This document shows, one piece after another, positions 1-5,289 of a stretch of 16,555 nt of DNA. Under the pieces are notes generated by a model. It was not told the DNA's origin. It did no database searches and worked only from the letters and a program-made list of their open reading frames with translations. The position numbers were made by a program, and so were the translations under genes. Source of the DNA: JAMLIN01 sp041676645 (lineage in GTDB: Bacteria > Pseudomonadota > Gammaproteobacteria > Burkholderiales > Burkholderiaceae_E); contig JBAYRO010000070.1 of assembly GCA_041676645.1 (NCBI GenBank), forward strand, positions 1-16,555, read 5' to 3'. Each line of letters starts with the position of its first letter. The stretch's first letter is position 1.

Positions 1-2
1 AT

Positions 3-392
3 GTCTGGCAGATGGTGGACGGGCTGCGCATCGCCGCCGATGGCACGATCAATCTCTGGAGCGCTGATCGCCCCGGCAGCGGCGAGTGGGTCTCGACCGG
101 CGTCAAGTACGGGCCGGGCGGCCGTCATGGTTTTCCGGTCAGTCTTCATGATGAGCGCGGCGACGGCTTCGACCTTTCGCTTCTGTTCCTGCCCAGCGAG
201 GTGACCTCCGACGAGGATGACGCCCTGATCGGCGACTGGGTGTGGGGCCGCTGGGAAGGGCGGGAAACCGTTGCCTACCACGGCGGCAACTGGAGCTACG
301 GGTCGAACGCGGGTCTCTTCCACCTGCACCTGAACAACGCCCCTTCGAACTCGAGCACGAGCATCGGTGCCCGCCTCGCAAAGGTGATCTGA
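3..392 (+). CDS. DGR target (variable) protein, C-terminal part, 5' truncated by window edge
   Basis: The reading frame is open from the window edge (first full codon at 3) to TGA at 390-392, so this is the 3' part of a longer gene; an internal ATG lies at 12. The visible part resembles the C-type-lectin/formylglycine-generating-enzyme-like fold of DGR-diversified proteins: it starts VWQMVDGLRI, has a W-x-W-G-R-W block about 50 residues before the end, and then the GGNW...GSNAG...NNAPSNS...IGAR signature at roughly residues 91-121 counted from the ATG at 12. Such proteins (for example Mtd of Bordetella phage BPP-1) display a variable ligand-binding surface, often for host receptor binding. 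The diversified codons are listed in the variable-region entry. Neither the reverse transcriptase nor Avd is in the window. Family assignment rests on pattern recognition; the actual ligand is unknown. Confidence 0.75.
   Translation, partial: VWQMVDGLRIAADGTINLWSADRPGSGEWVSTGVKYGPGGRHGFPVSLHDERGDGFDLSLLFLPSEVTSDEDDALIGDWVWGRWEGRETVAYHGGNWSYGSNAGLFHLHLNNAPSNSSTSIGARLAKVI
282..392 (+). repeat. Candidate DGR variable region (VR) with 3' IMH-like end
   Basis: Within this stretch five codons are AAC (288, 306, 333, 336, 348) and six more are one adenine substitution away from AAC: AGC at 294, 354 and 360, TAC at 297, CAC at 321 and 327. Changing those six back to AAC gives an Asn-rich motif (N-W-N-N-G-S-N, then F-N-L-N-L-N-N, then S-N-S-N-T-N-I-G), which is how a DGR template repeat usually reads. 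This is the expected footprint of adenine-specific mutagenic retrohoming. The A-poor, GC-rich end (about 363-395) is where the initiation-of-mutagenic-homing sequence normally lies. The 5' limit is uncertain and the matching template repeat is not in the window. Confidence 0.7.
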
Positions 393-414
393 CCCCTGCC
401 TTCCGAGTTCTGAT

Positions 415-434
415 GGTCCGCCGATAGGCGGGCC
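415..434 (+). promoter_or_regulatory. DGR-type hairpin/cruciform downstream of VR
   Basis: Bases 415-422 (GGTCCGCC) and 427-434 (GGCGGGCC) form an 8-bp GC-rich stem with a single T-G mismatch (417/432) around the tetraloop GATA (423-426). Active DGRs are known to need a hairpin or cruciform just downstream of VR with a short GC-rich stem and a GRNA-type tetraloop for efficient target recognition; GATA fits that loop rule. It starts 23 bases after the stop codon of the target gene. It could instead be a weak terminator, but no T-tract follows. Confidence 0.6.
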
Positions 435-448
435 GTCCACCCGGCGAA

Positions 449-462
449 ACCGCGAAGGCGGT
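449..462 (+). other. Second small hairpin
   Basis: ACCGC (449-453) and GCGGT (458-462) form a perfect 5-bp stem with a GAAG loop, 15 bases past the GATA hairpin. There is no T-tract. It may be an accessory DGR structure, part of a weak terminator, or chance in GC-rich DNA. Confidence 0.25.
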
Positions 463-518
463 CTGCGGATATGGGCACCCCGCACTGATGAGCCAGCCCA
501 GCGAGAGGAGAGTTTGCC

Positions 519-824
519 ATGTCACGGCAGATGCAGTTCTCTGATGTGTATCCCGCCGCGCGCGACACCGATACCAGCCGCGCGGCCGCCGCGTCCGTCG
601 CGCCCAGCGCCGCCCGCGTGCGCTCCATGGTGATGAACGCCATTCGCGCATCGGCCCATGACGGCCTCACCGCCGACGAGGTGGCCGGCCGCATCGGCAT
701 GTCGATCCTGACGGTGCGCCCTCGGGTGTCCGAGCTGGGCAAGGCCGGTGCTATCGTGGACGCCGGCATTCGCCGCCCCAACCAGTCCGGCCGCCGCGCC
801 ATCGTCTGGAGGGCGCGGGCATGA
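519..824 (+). CDS. Small winged-helix-like phage protein (early operon)
   Basis: This 101-residue protein starts at an ATG preceded by a strong GAGGAGAG ribosome binding site (505-512). The N-terminal 40 residues are Ala/Arg-rich with no clear fold. Residues about 44-90 read as a winged helix: a first helix (MVMNAIRASAHDG), LTADEVAGRIGMSI as a helix-turn-helix, TVRPRVSELGKAGAI as the recognition helix, then a basic hairpin ending RRAIVW. Proteins of this type are common next to replication and regulatory genes in alphaproteobacterial phages. It is the first gene of a tightly coupled operon and overlaps GemA by 4 bases (ATGA). DNA binding is inferred from the fold pattern; no specific function is claimed. 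Confidence 0.75.
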   Translation: MSRQMQFSDVYPAARDTDTSRAAAASVAPSAARVRSMVMNAIRASAHDGLTADEVAGRIGMSILTVRPRVSELGKAGAIVDAGIRRPNQSGRRAIVWRARA

Positions 825-1255
825 GCCAGTCCATTAAGGCGATCCACGTCTGTCGCCGCCAGGTGCAGGGCCTCGAAGATGATGGCGACTGGCGCGACTT
901 CCTCGAACAGGTGTCCGGCTCGCGTTCGGTCAAGGAGATGAGCGAGCGCCAGCGCGAAAAGGTGATTGCCGAGCTGCGCCGTCGCGGCGCGAAGGCCGCC
1001 CGTCCGTTCCGAAAATCCGACAAGGCACATGTGCGAAAGGTCTTCGCGATCTGGGGTGAGATGTGCCGGGAAGGCATCCCCGACAAGCCGAGCCGTGACG
1101 GTCTTCGCGCCTTCGTTGCCCGCGTCACCCGCTCTGACGATCGGCCGGACGGCGTCGGCGATCCCGAATGGCTCGACCCGGCCGCCGCGCGCATGGTCAC
1201 CGAGGCCCTGAAATCGTGGCGCGGCCGCGAACTGGCAAAACGAAAGGCAGGATGA
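821..1255 (+). CDS. gemA: GemA-family regulatory protein (Mu gp16-like, DUF1018)
   Basis: This 144-residue protein has the layout of the Mu GemA/gp16 family: an N-terminal IKAIHVCRRQVQGLEDDGDWRDFL segment split by a short basic and acidic stretch, the VSGSRSVKEMSERQREKVIAELRRRG helical block at about residues 31-56, and a C-terminal half with KVFAIWGEM (74-82) and a helical end. In Mu, GemA is an early, non-essential protein that affects host gene expression and DNA topology, and its gene overlaps or adjoins mor. Here it starts at an ATG overlapping the previous stop and ends in an ATGA overlap with the next gene. The family call is strong; the role is from the Mu homologue only. Confidence 0.85.
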   Translation: MSQSIKAIHVCRRQVQGLEDDGDWRDFLEQVSGSRSVKEMSERQREKVIAELRRRGAKAARPFRKSDKAHVRKVFAIWGEMCREGIPDKPSRDGLRAFVARVTRSDDRPDGVGDPEWLDPAAARMVTEALKSWRGRELAKRKAG

Positions 1256-1434
1256 TGAGCGAAGTCGCAGAGCTGAATATCGAGGTTTCATCCGGTGCCG
1301 ATCACGTCGCCATGAATGTCCGCTCGGGTGGCGTGGCGGTGCAGGTGGTGCTGACGCGGGAGACGGCCGGCGCGCTGGCCGAGGTCCTCGCTCGCGCCGC
1401 CAGTGGGCAGGAGGCGCTGGGCGATGAAGAGTGA
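1252..1434 (+). CDS. Small acidic phage protein, unknown function
   Basis: A 60-residue protein starting at ATG 1252, which overlaps the GemA stop (ATGA); a second ATG follows directly at 1255. It contains a beta-rich half (LNIEVSSGADHVAMNVRSGG, VAVQVVLTRE) and a short helix (TAGALAEVLARAASGQEALG). No membrane segment, cysteine motif or known domain is visible. The tight coupling to its neighbours is the main evidence that it is a real gene. I do not recognise the family. Confidence 0.6.
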   Translation: MMSEVAELNIEVSSGADHVAMNVRSGGVAVQVVLTRETAGALAEVLARAASGQEALGDEE

Positions 1435-1615
1435 CCTTATCGATCTGGAGGTGCAAATCCATGCGCGCACCGAGCGGGCGATCCTCGTTTCCGATGACGG
1501 CGATCGTGAGCGCGCTGTCTGGCTGCCGCTCGCGCATGTCGAGGTCGCGCCGAATGGCAGATACCATGTGGTGACGATGCCGGAATGGCTGGCGCTCGAC
1601 CGGGGGCTGATCTGA
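1424..1615 (+). CDS. Small phage protein, unknown function
   Basis: A 63-residue protein beginning MKSDLIDLEVQIHART at an ATG inside the end of the previous gene (11-base overlap) and ending in a TGATG overlap with the next. It reads as a small beta-rich domain: alternating hydrophobic strands (AILVSDD, AVWLPLAHVEVAP, YHVVTMPEWLA). Mu-like phages of alphaproteobacteria often carry such one-domain proteins between gemA and mor, but no function is established from sequence. The end position is firm; the start is the first ATG that fits the operon spacing. Confidence 0.6.
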   Translation: MKSDLIDLEVQIHARTERAILVSDDGDRERAVWLPLAHVEVAPNGRYHVVTMPEWLALDRGLI

Positions 1616-1863
1616 TGGCTCGCCGCAAGAACAGGTCCTGGCGCGTCAAGATCGACAAGGCCGGCCTCGCCCGCCTCGGCAGCGCGCTCGTTTCAGCCCA
1701 CGACGACATGATGGCCGAAGGTTATGTCATGTGCGCCACGTCCGGCCTCTGGCGCACGCGGCGCGGCACCTATACCGCCCGGCTCGCCTATCGGCGCAGC
1801 GACCGCACTATGAGCATCGTTCACACCATTCGCGGCATCCAGCTCGGGGCCGGCGATGTCTGA
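1615..1863 (+). CDS. Small basic phage protein, unknown function
   Basis: An 82-residue basic protein (start MARRKNRSWRVKID) whose ATG at 1615 shares a base with the preceding TGA and whose end overlaps the activator gene by 8 bases. The N-terminus is strongly positive; the middle holds two cysteine/tryptophan-containing stretches (YVMCATSGLWRTRRG) and Arg-rich beta-like segments (YTARLAYRRSDRTMSIVHTI). The charge would suit nucleic acid binding, but no known motif is present and no family is recognised. An upstream in-frame ATG at 1585 exists but would overlap the previous gene deeply. Confidence 0.6.
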   Translation: MARRKNRSWRVKIDKAGLARLGSALVSAHDDMMAEGYVMCATSGLWRTRRGTYTARLAYRRSDRTMSIVHTIRGIQLGAGDV

Positions 1864-2251
1864 CGATCCGGTCATGGACGAACTGGACGATCTGCCTCCG
1901 ACCCTTCGGCGCATCGCCGAGGTGGCCGGGATGACGGCGGCCGTCCAGATCGCCCATGACCATGGCGGCACCGAGATCTATATCCGCAAGAAACTCGACG
2001 GCGACCATATCCTTGTTCGCTCGGTCGGCATGCGAGCGGCCGCCCTGATACTCGACGCCCTCGGCGCGGGCGCGCTTGAGGTTCCGCTGGGGCCGAGCTG
2101 CTATGGCCGCCAGCTCACCAGAGCCATCGCCGCCCGCCTTGCGGCAGGTCATTCCGAAAGCCAGATCGCCCGCGCCCTCGGTTGTCATATCCGCACCGTG
2201 CGCCGTCATCGCGCCAACCTGCCGACATCGCAGCTCGACCTGTTCGGGTGA
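1856..2251 (+). CDS. mor: Mor/C-family transcription activator of middle/late genes
   Basis: This 131-residue protein matches the Mor transcription activator family of Mu-like phages. The N-terminal dimerisation part has LPPTLRRIAEVAGMTAAVQIA (13-33), then the conserved HGGTEIYI strand (36-43) and a K-K/H-I-L-V stretch; the C-terminal helix-turn-helix spans about 98-122 (AGHSESQIARALGCHIRTVRRH). Mor and C of Mu are dimers that bind a dyad centred near -43 and recruit RNA polymerase to promoters lacking a -35 box. The gene lies last in the early operon and immediately upstream of the lysis genes, as C does in Mu. Only one family member is in the window, so it may do both the Mor and C jobs. 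A dyad lies 50 bases after its stop. Confidence 0.85.
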   Translation: MSDDPVMDELDDLPPTLRRIAEVAGMTAAVQIAHDHGGTEIYIRKKLDGDHILVRSVGMRAAALILDALGAGALEVPLGPSCYGRQLTRAIAARLAAGHSESQIARALGCHIRTVRRHRANLPTSQLDLFG

Positions 2252-2298
2252 TCTTGCGCAGCCGCGCTTTTCCGTACATCGTAAGCAGGGAATGCCGG

Positions 2299-2328
2299 GA
2301 CCCCGGACGCGTGTCCGGGTCGTTGTTT
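2299..2328. promoter_or_regulatory. Dyad (site 1) upstream of lysis operon; operator or terminator
   Basis: CCCGGAC (2302-2308), spacer GCGT, GTCCGGG (2313-2319) form a 7-bp-arm perfect inverted repeat; with a bulged C the stem extends by AT and GC pairs to 2299/2321, followed by a weak T-rich GTTGTTT. It lies between the activator gene and the endolysin. The same arms recur at 9719-9736 before the protease gene. Position suggests an activator binding site for late transcription; the short T-tract also allows a rho-independent terminator for the early operon, and both roles could coexist. No convincing -10 box is seen between it and the start at 2383 (a weak candidate, CATTGG, is at 2336-2341). 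Confidence 0.55.
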
Positions 2329-2382
2329 GGCACCGCATTGGCCACGCTGGTTTGCAACTGAAACGCAAATCAAGCCGGACCA

Positions 2383-3123
2383 ATGACCATTCTGGAAATC
2401 CAGCGACAGCTTGCCGCCCTCGGTTTTGATCCGGGTCCGATCGACGGGGTCATCGGGCCGCGCACCCGCGCCGCCATCCGTGCCTTCCAGGCCTCGCGCG
2501 GCCTGCTCGTGGACGGGATCGTCGGGCCGCAGACGCGGGCCGCCTTCGCTGCCGCCGCGCCTGCGCCCGTAGCGCCATCCGCGCCGTCCTCGTCTCCGGC
2601 CGCCTCGATCGTGCCGGCGGCCTGGATGCCGCGCGCCGCCATGCGCCGCGTGCATCTGCACTGGACGGCCGGCGCGTACAACGCCAACGGTCTCGACCAG
2701 AATGCCTATCACCTCCTGATCGACGGCACCCCGAAACTGGTACGCGGCAAGTGGCCGATCAGCGCCAACGTGAACTGTCCGCGCGGTGCCTATGCCGCCC
2801 ATACCCTCAACGCCAACACCGGGGCGATCGGCGTCTCGATCTGCTGCATGGGCGGGCCGGGTGTGACGATGGCGAGCCACGGCAAATATCCGATGAAGCG
2901 TGAGCAGTGGGAGATGGCTGTGCAGGCCGTCGCCGAGCTTTGTCGCTTCTATGCGATCCCCGTCACGGACAAGGCGGTGCTGACCCATGCCGAGGTGCAG
3001 CCGAACCTCGGCGTTCGCCAGAACGGCAAATGGGACATCGCCACCCTTTCCTTTGACCGCTCATTCGACACCGCGCGCAAGGTGGGCGACCGCCTGCGCC
3101 GTGAGGTCGCTGCCCGTCTTTGA
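2383..3123 (+). CDS. Endolysin: N-acetylmuramoyl-L-alanine amidase with peptidoglycan-binding domain
   Basis: A 246-residue two-domain lysin. Residues about 3-56 form a PG_binding_1 domain (IQRQLAALGFDPGPIDGVIG, TRAAIRAFQ, then a second VDGIVGPQT copy of the motif). A Pro/Ala/Ser linker (about 57-80) leads to an amidase-2 type domain: HLHWTAG (91-97) with the likely zinc ligand His93, AYHLLIDG (108-115), His140, GVSICCMGG (150-158), and LTHAEV (200-205) with His202; Asp218 may complete the site. It would cleave the amide bond between MurNAc and the stem peptide to lyse the host. There is no signal peptide, so export should depend on a holin. It opens the late/lysis operon, 64 bases after the dyad. 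Confidence 0.85.
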   Translation: MTILEIQRQLAALGFDPGPIDGVIGPRTRAAIRAFQASRGLLVDGIVGPQTRAAFAAAAPAPVAPSAPSSSPAASIVPAAWMPRAAMRRVHLHWTAGAYNANGLDQNAYHLLIDGTPKLVRGKWPISANVNCPRGAYAAHTLNANTGAIGVSICCMGGPGVTMASHGKYPMKREQWEMAVQAVAELCRFYAIPVTDKAVLTHAEVQPNLGVRQNGKWDIATLSFDRSFDTARKVGDRLRREVAARL

Positions 3124-3140
3124 ACCGGAGAAAGCCACCA

Positions 3141-3599
3141 ATGCCTCTCAAGCTTCCCGTCGCCCTCGTGATCGCCGCGCTTCTTGTCGTGGCGCTCGTA
3201 GCCTTCTCATCCGCATCTGCCATGGCGGCCGACAGCGCCATTTCGCTTGCGCCAGCCATTGATCTGGCTGGCCCCTACGTTGTGTCGATCCTGGCGGCCG
3301 TTCTCGCGGCGCTGCTCGGATGGCTGTCCAAGCGCGTCAATGACTGGCTGGGCTTCGAGATCGACGGACGAAACCGGGAGGCACTTCACAGCGCCGCAAT
3401 GACCGGCCTCGACCACGCCATCTCGCTCCTGCGCGCGCGCGGCGAGAAAATCGAGATCGATGTCCGCTCGCCCATTGTCGCCAATGCGGTCGATTGGGTG
3501 CTGACGAAGGGCGCGCCCGGCGCGGTCCAGCGCTTCAATCTCACACCGGCCGATGTCGAGGCGATCGTCGTCGCCAAGCTCAATCAGGTCCTGCGATGA
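3141..3599 (+). CDS. Holin-like membrane protein of the lysis module
   Basis: A 152-residue protein with a hydrophobic N-terminus (about 6-24, ending SSASAMAA, which also looks like a signal peptide) and a second membrane segment (about 43-62, GPYVVSILAAVLAALLGWL), followed by a soluble, mixed-charge C-terminal domain (LHSAAMTGLDHAISLL, then VEAIVVAKLNQVL). The start is ATG 3141, which has GGAG at 3127-3130; an upstream TTG is less likely. Its place directly after the endolysin and before spanin-like genes suggests a holin or other lysis membrane protein, but no holin family motif is recognised. It ends in an ATGA overlap with the next gene. Confidence 0.6.
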   Translation: MPLKLPVALVIAALLVVALVAFSSASAMAADSAISLAPAIDLAGPYVVSILAAVLAALLGWLSKRVNDWLGFEIDGRNREALHSAAMTGLDHAISLLRARGEKIEIDVRSPIVANAVDWVLTKGAPGAVQRFNLTPADVEAIVVAKLNQVLR

Positions 3600-3787
3600 T
3601 CGAGGCGATCATCGCATTTCTGGTCGGCCTTGTGGCGCGCTTCGCCCAGGACTTCATCGCCGATTATCGCCGTCAGGCCGCCGACAAATGGCAGGGGGAA
3701 GTCAATGACAGAATGCTTGAGGCTGGGACCGATCGTCCTCGCGATCGCGGCGAGCTTGCTGGCCGGATGCGCGACGGGTCCTTCTAG
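3596..3787 (+). CDS. Small membrane protein, candidate inner-membrane spanin (Rz-like)
   Basis: A 63-residue protein starting MIEAIIAFLVGLVARFAQDF: a short N-terminal membrane anchor (about 3-20) followed by a charged, probably helical tail. The ATG overlaps the preceding stop and the last 83 bases overlap, in a different frame, the lipoprotein gene that follows. That nested arrangement of a membrane-anchored protein and a lipoprotein in two frames is typical of Rz/Rz1 spanin pairs, which fuse inner and outer membranes in the last step of lysis. It is shorter than most i-spanins, so the role is an inference from context. Confidence 0.5.
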   Translation: MIEAIIAFLVGLVARFAQDFIADYRRQAADKWQGEVNDRMLEAGTDRPRDRGELAGRMRDGSF

Positions 3788-3950
3788 CGTGGCCTGCGTT
3801 CCGGTGGCGGCCTATCCCGCCACCTTCCTTGATCGCGCCGCCGATGAGGTCGAGCACCTACCGGACGGCAGCGCGGTCGAACAGATGCTGGCCGACTATC
3901 AGGTGATGCGCGCCCAGGCGCGCGCCTGCGCCGCCAGTCGGCCGAGTTGA
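3705..3950 (+). CDS. Rz1-like outer-membrane spanin lipoprotein
   Basis: An 81-residue protein with a lipoprotein signal: a hydrophobic stretch (GPIVLAIAASLLAGC) ending in the lipobox LLAGC, with the lipidated Cys at residue 22. The mature part is about 60 residues and carries the pattern VPVAAYPATFLDRAADEVEHLPDGSAVEQMLADYQVMRAQARAC in outline (a Leu-Pro-x-Gly-Ser turn, then DYxxxRxQxRAC), which I associate with Rz1-like o-spanins of many phages. It starts inside the preceding gene in another frame. Expected location is the inner leaflet of the outer membrane, partnering the small membrane protein encoded just upstream. Confidence 0.65.
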   Translation: MTECLRLGPIVLAIAASLLAGCATGPSSVACVPVAAYPATFLDRAADEVEHLPDGSAVEQMLADYQVMRAQARACAASRPS

Positions 3951-3954
3951 GGTA

Positions 3955-4107
3955 ATGGTGATGCGAAAAATCCACGATCGGGCAGCGGCCGAGCGCCGCC
4001 GCCTTCTCATCGTTCAGTGGTGCATGGTTGCACTCTTTATTATGGCGCTGATCGCGCTGGTCGCGCTCGACGCCAGCTTTGCGCCGCGCACAGGGGGCGG
4101 CGCATGA
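3955..4107 (+). CDS. Short single-pass membrane protein
   Basis: A 50-residue reading frame from ATG 3955 (another ATG at 3961) to TGA 4105-4107. It has an Arg-rich N-terminus (HDRAAAERRRLL) and one clear membrane helix at about residues 18-40 (IVQWCMVALFIMALIALVAL), then a short tail. Its stop overlaps the next start (ATGA), which supports it being translated. Positive N-terminal charge predicts the N-terminus in the cytoplasm. It could be a second holin or antiholin, or a small membrane partner of the DUF2730 protein; sequence alone cannot decide. Confidence 0.6.
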   Translation: MVMRKIHDRAAAERRRLLIVQWCMVALFIMALIALVALDASFAPRTGGGA

Positions 4108-4430
4108 CGTTCGATACGATCCTGCCATATCTGCCGCTGCTCAACGTGGTCATCATCCCGGTGGTCGGCTGGCTCCTGCGCGTCTTCAAGCAGGGTCTCG
4201 TGTCGAAGGAAGATTTGGGCGTCCACACCAATCGGCTTACCGCCCTGGAGCGGCGCACGGACCTGATCGACCGCGACCTCAAGCACCTGCCCAATCAGAG
4301 CGATCTGTCCCGGCTCAAGGAGGCGATCGCCGCGCTGTCCGGTGACAGTAAGGCCCAGACGCAACAGCTGCGCGCCGTATCCACCTCGCTTTCGCGGATC
4401 GAGGACTATTTGCTGAAGGCTGGAAAATGA
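4104..4430 (+). CDS. DUF2730-family protein (Mu gp25-like)
   Basis: A 108-residue protein with an N-terminal membrane segment (about 8-26, YLPLLNVVIIPVVGWLL) and a long amphipathic helical remainder (TNRLTALERRTDLIDRDLKHL; LSRLKEAIAAL; LRAVSTSLSRIEDYL) that should form a coiled coil. This layout and its place just before the gp26/gp27/terminase block match the DUF2730 family of Mu-like phages, whose function is not established. The start is the ATG overlapping the previous stop; the end overlaps the next gene by 4 bases. Confidence 0.75.
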   Translation: MTFDTILPYLPLLNVVIIPVVGWLLRVFKQGLVSKEDLGVHTNRLTALERRTDLIDRDLKHLPNQSDLSRLKEAIAALSGDSKAQTQQLRAVSTSLSRIEDYLLKAGK

Positions 4431-4729
4431 GCTTCAAGGATTTCGTCACCGAGGATCGCCGTCTGTTCATCCTGCGTCTGCTCGTGGATATCGGCGGCAG
4501 CGGCAATGAGAGCGTCGTCTATGACGGGTGCCGGGCCGCCGGTCACCGGCGCGGCGTCACCCGCGATGTGGTGCGCGCCGATCTTGAATGGCTGCGCACG
4601 CGCCACCTCGTCATCTTCGAGTGGTATGAAGATACGGTCCTGGTCGCGGTCCTGACCTCGCGCGGTGCTGATGTCGCCAGCGGCGATGTCGAGGTCGAGG
4701 GCGTCAAGCGCCCCACTTCCTTCCGGTGA
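4427..4729 (+). CDS. VpaChn25_0724-type phage protein (Mu gp26-like), winged-helix-like
   Basis: A 100-residue protein with a winged-helix pattern: RRLFILRLLVDIGGSGNESV (11-30), a helix-turn-helix-like stretch (VYDGCRAAGHRRGVTRDVV), RADLEWLRTRHLVIFEWYED (50-69) and a final beta hairpin with LTSRGADVASG. This conserved protein occurs between gp25 and the small terminase in Mu-like phages, where it has no proven function; the fold suggests DNA binding. ATGA overlap upstream and GTGA overlap downstream place it firmly in the packaging operon. Confidence 0.7.
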   Translation: MSFKDFVTEDRRLFILRLLVDIGGSGNESVVYDGCRAAGHRRGVTRDVVRADLEWLRTRHLVIFEWYEDTVLVAVLTSRGADVASGDVEVEGVKRPTSFR

Positions 4730-4734
4730 CCGGC

Positions 4735-5289
4735 ATGGGTCGCCAGTCTTCCATCCGCCGCCTTCCCGCCGAGGTCCGCGAGTTGATCGGCGATCTGCGC
4801 GAGCGCGGCCGCACGATTGACGAGGTGCTCGAAAAGCTGCGCGAGCTGGACGTCGAGGTCTCGCGCTCGGCGCTCGGCCGTCACGTCAAGCAGCTCGACG
4901 CGATCGGCGCGGAGATCAGGCGGTCCCGTACCATCGCCGAGGCGCTTGTCCGGCGCTACGGCGAAGCGCCGGAGAGCCGCACGGCAAGGCTCAACATTGA
5001 GCTGATGCATGCCTTCATCAACAAGCTGATGATTTCCGAGGATGGCGAGATCGTCTCACTCGACGCCAAGGAAGCCATGTTCGTCGCGACCGCGCTCCAG
5101 AAGCTCGCCCAGGCGTCCAAGCAGGACCTCGACCGCGAGGCGGTGCTGCGCCAGGAGTTCGCCCAGAAGCTCGATCGCAAGCTTGCGGAGGCCGAGGCCG
5201 AGCTGGCAGACGGCGCCGGCGGCGGCACGGCCGATCCCAAGGAGGTCCTGCGCCGTATCCGCGAAGAAGTTTACGGGATTTTCTCATGA
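4735..5289 (+). CDS. Terminase small subunit-like protein (DUF3486, Mu gp27)
   Basis: A 184-residue protein beginning MGRQSSIRRLPAEVRELIGD. The N-terminal third holds a helix-turn-helix-like region (GRTIDEVLEKLRELDVEVSRSALGRHVKQL, about residues 25-54) that fits the DNA-recognition domain of small terminases; the rest is helical with a charged coiled-coil end (FAQKLDRKLAEAEAEL). DUF3486/gp27 sits directly upstream of the large terminase in Mu-like phages and is taken to be the small subunit. An alternative GTG start at 4726, overlapping the previous stop as GTGA, would add three residues. It overlaps the large terminase by 4 bases. Confidence 0.8.
   Translation: MGRQSSIRRLPAEVRELIGDLRERGRTIDEVLEKLRELDVEVSRSALGRHVKQLDAIGAEIRRSRTIAEALVRRYGEAPESRTARLNIELMHAFINKLMISEDGEIVSLDAKEAMFVATALQKLAQASKQDLDREAVLRQEFAQKLDRKLAEAEAELADGAGGGTADPKEVLRRIREEVYGIFS

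Noticed and set aside
393..518. Template repeat (TR) of the DGR
   Set aside because: I looked for a second copy of the VR (GGGTCGAACGCGGG, AACAACGCC) here and by eye through the window and found none; only hairpins are present.
296..1567. 423-residue minus-strand frame across the DGR hairpin and early genes
   Set aside because: It runs opposite several overlap-coupled genes and the VR; no ribosome binding site or domain. It is not the missing reverse transcriptase: no RT motifs are present.
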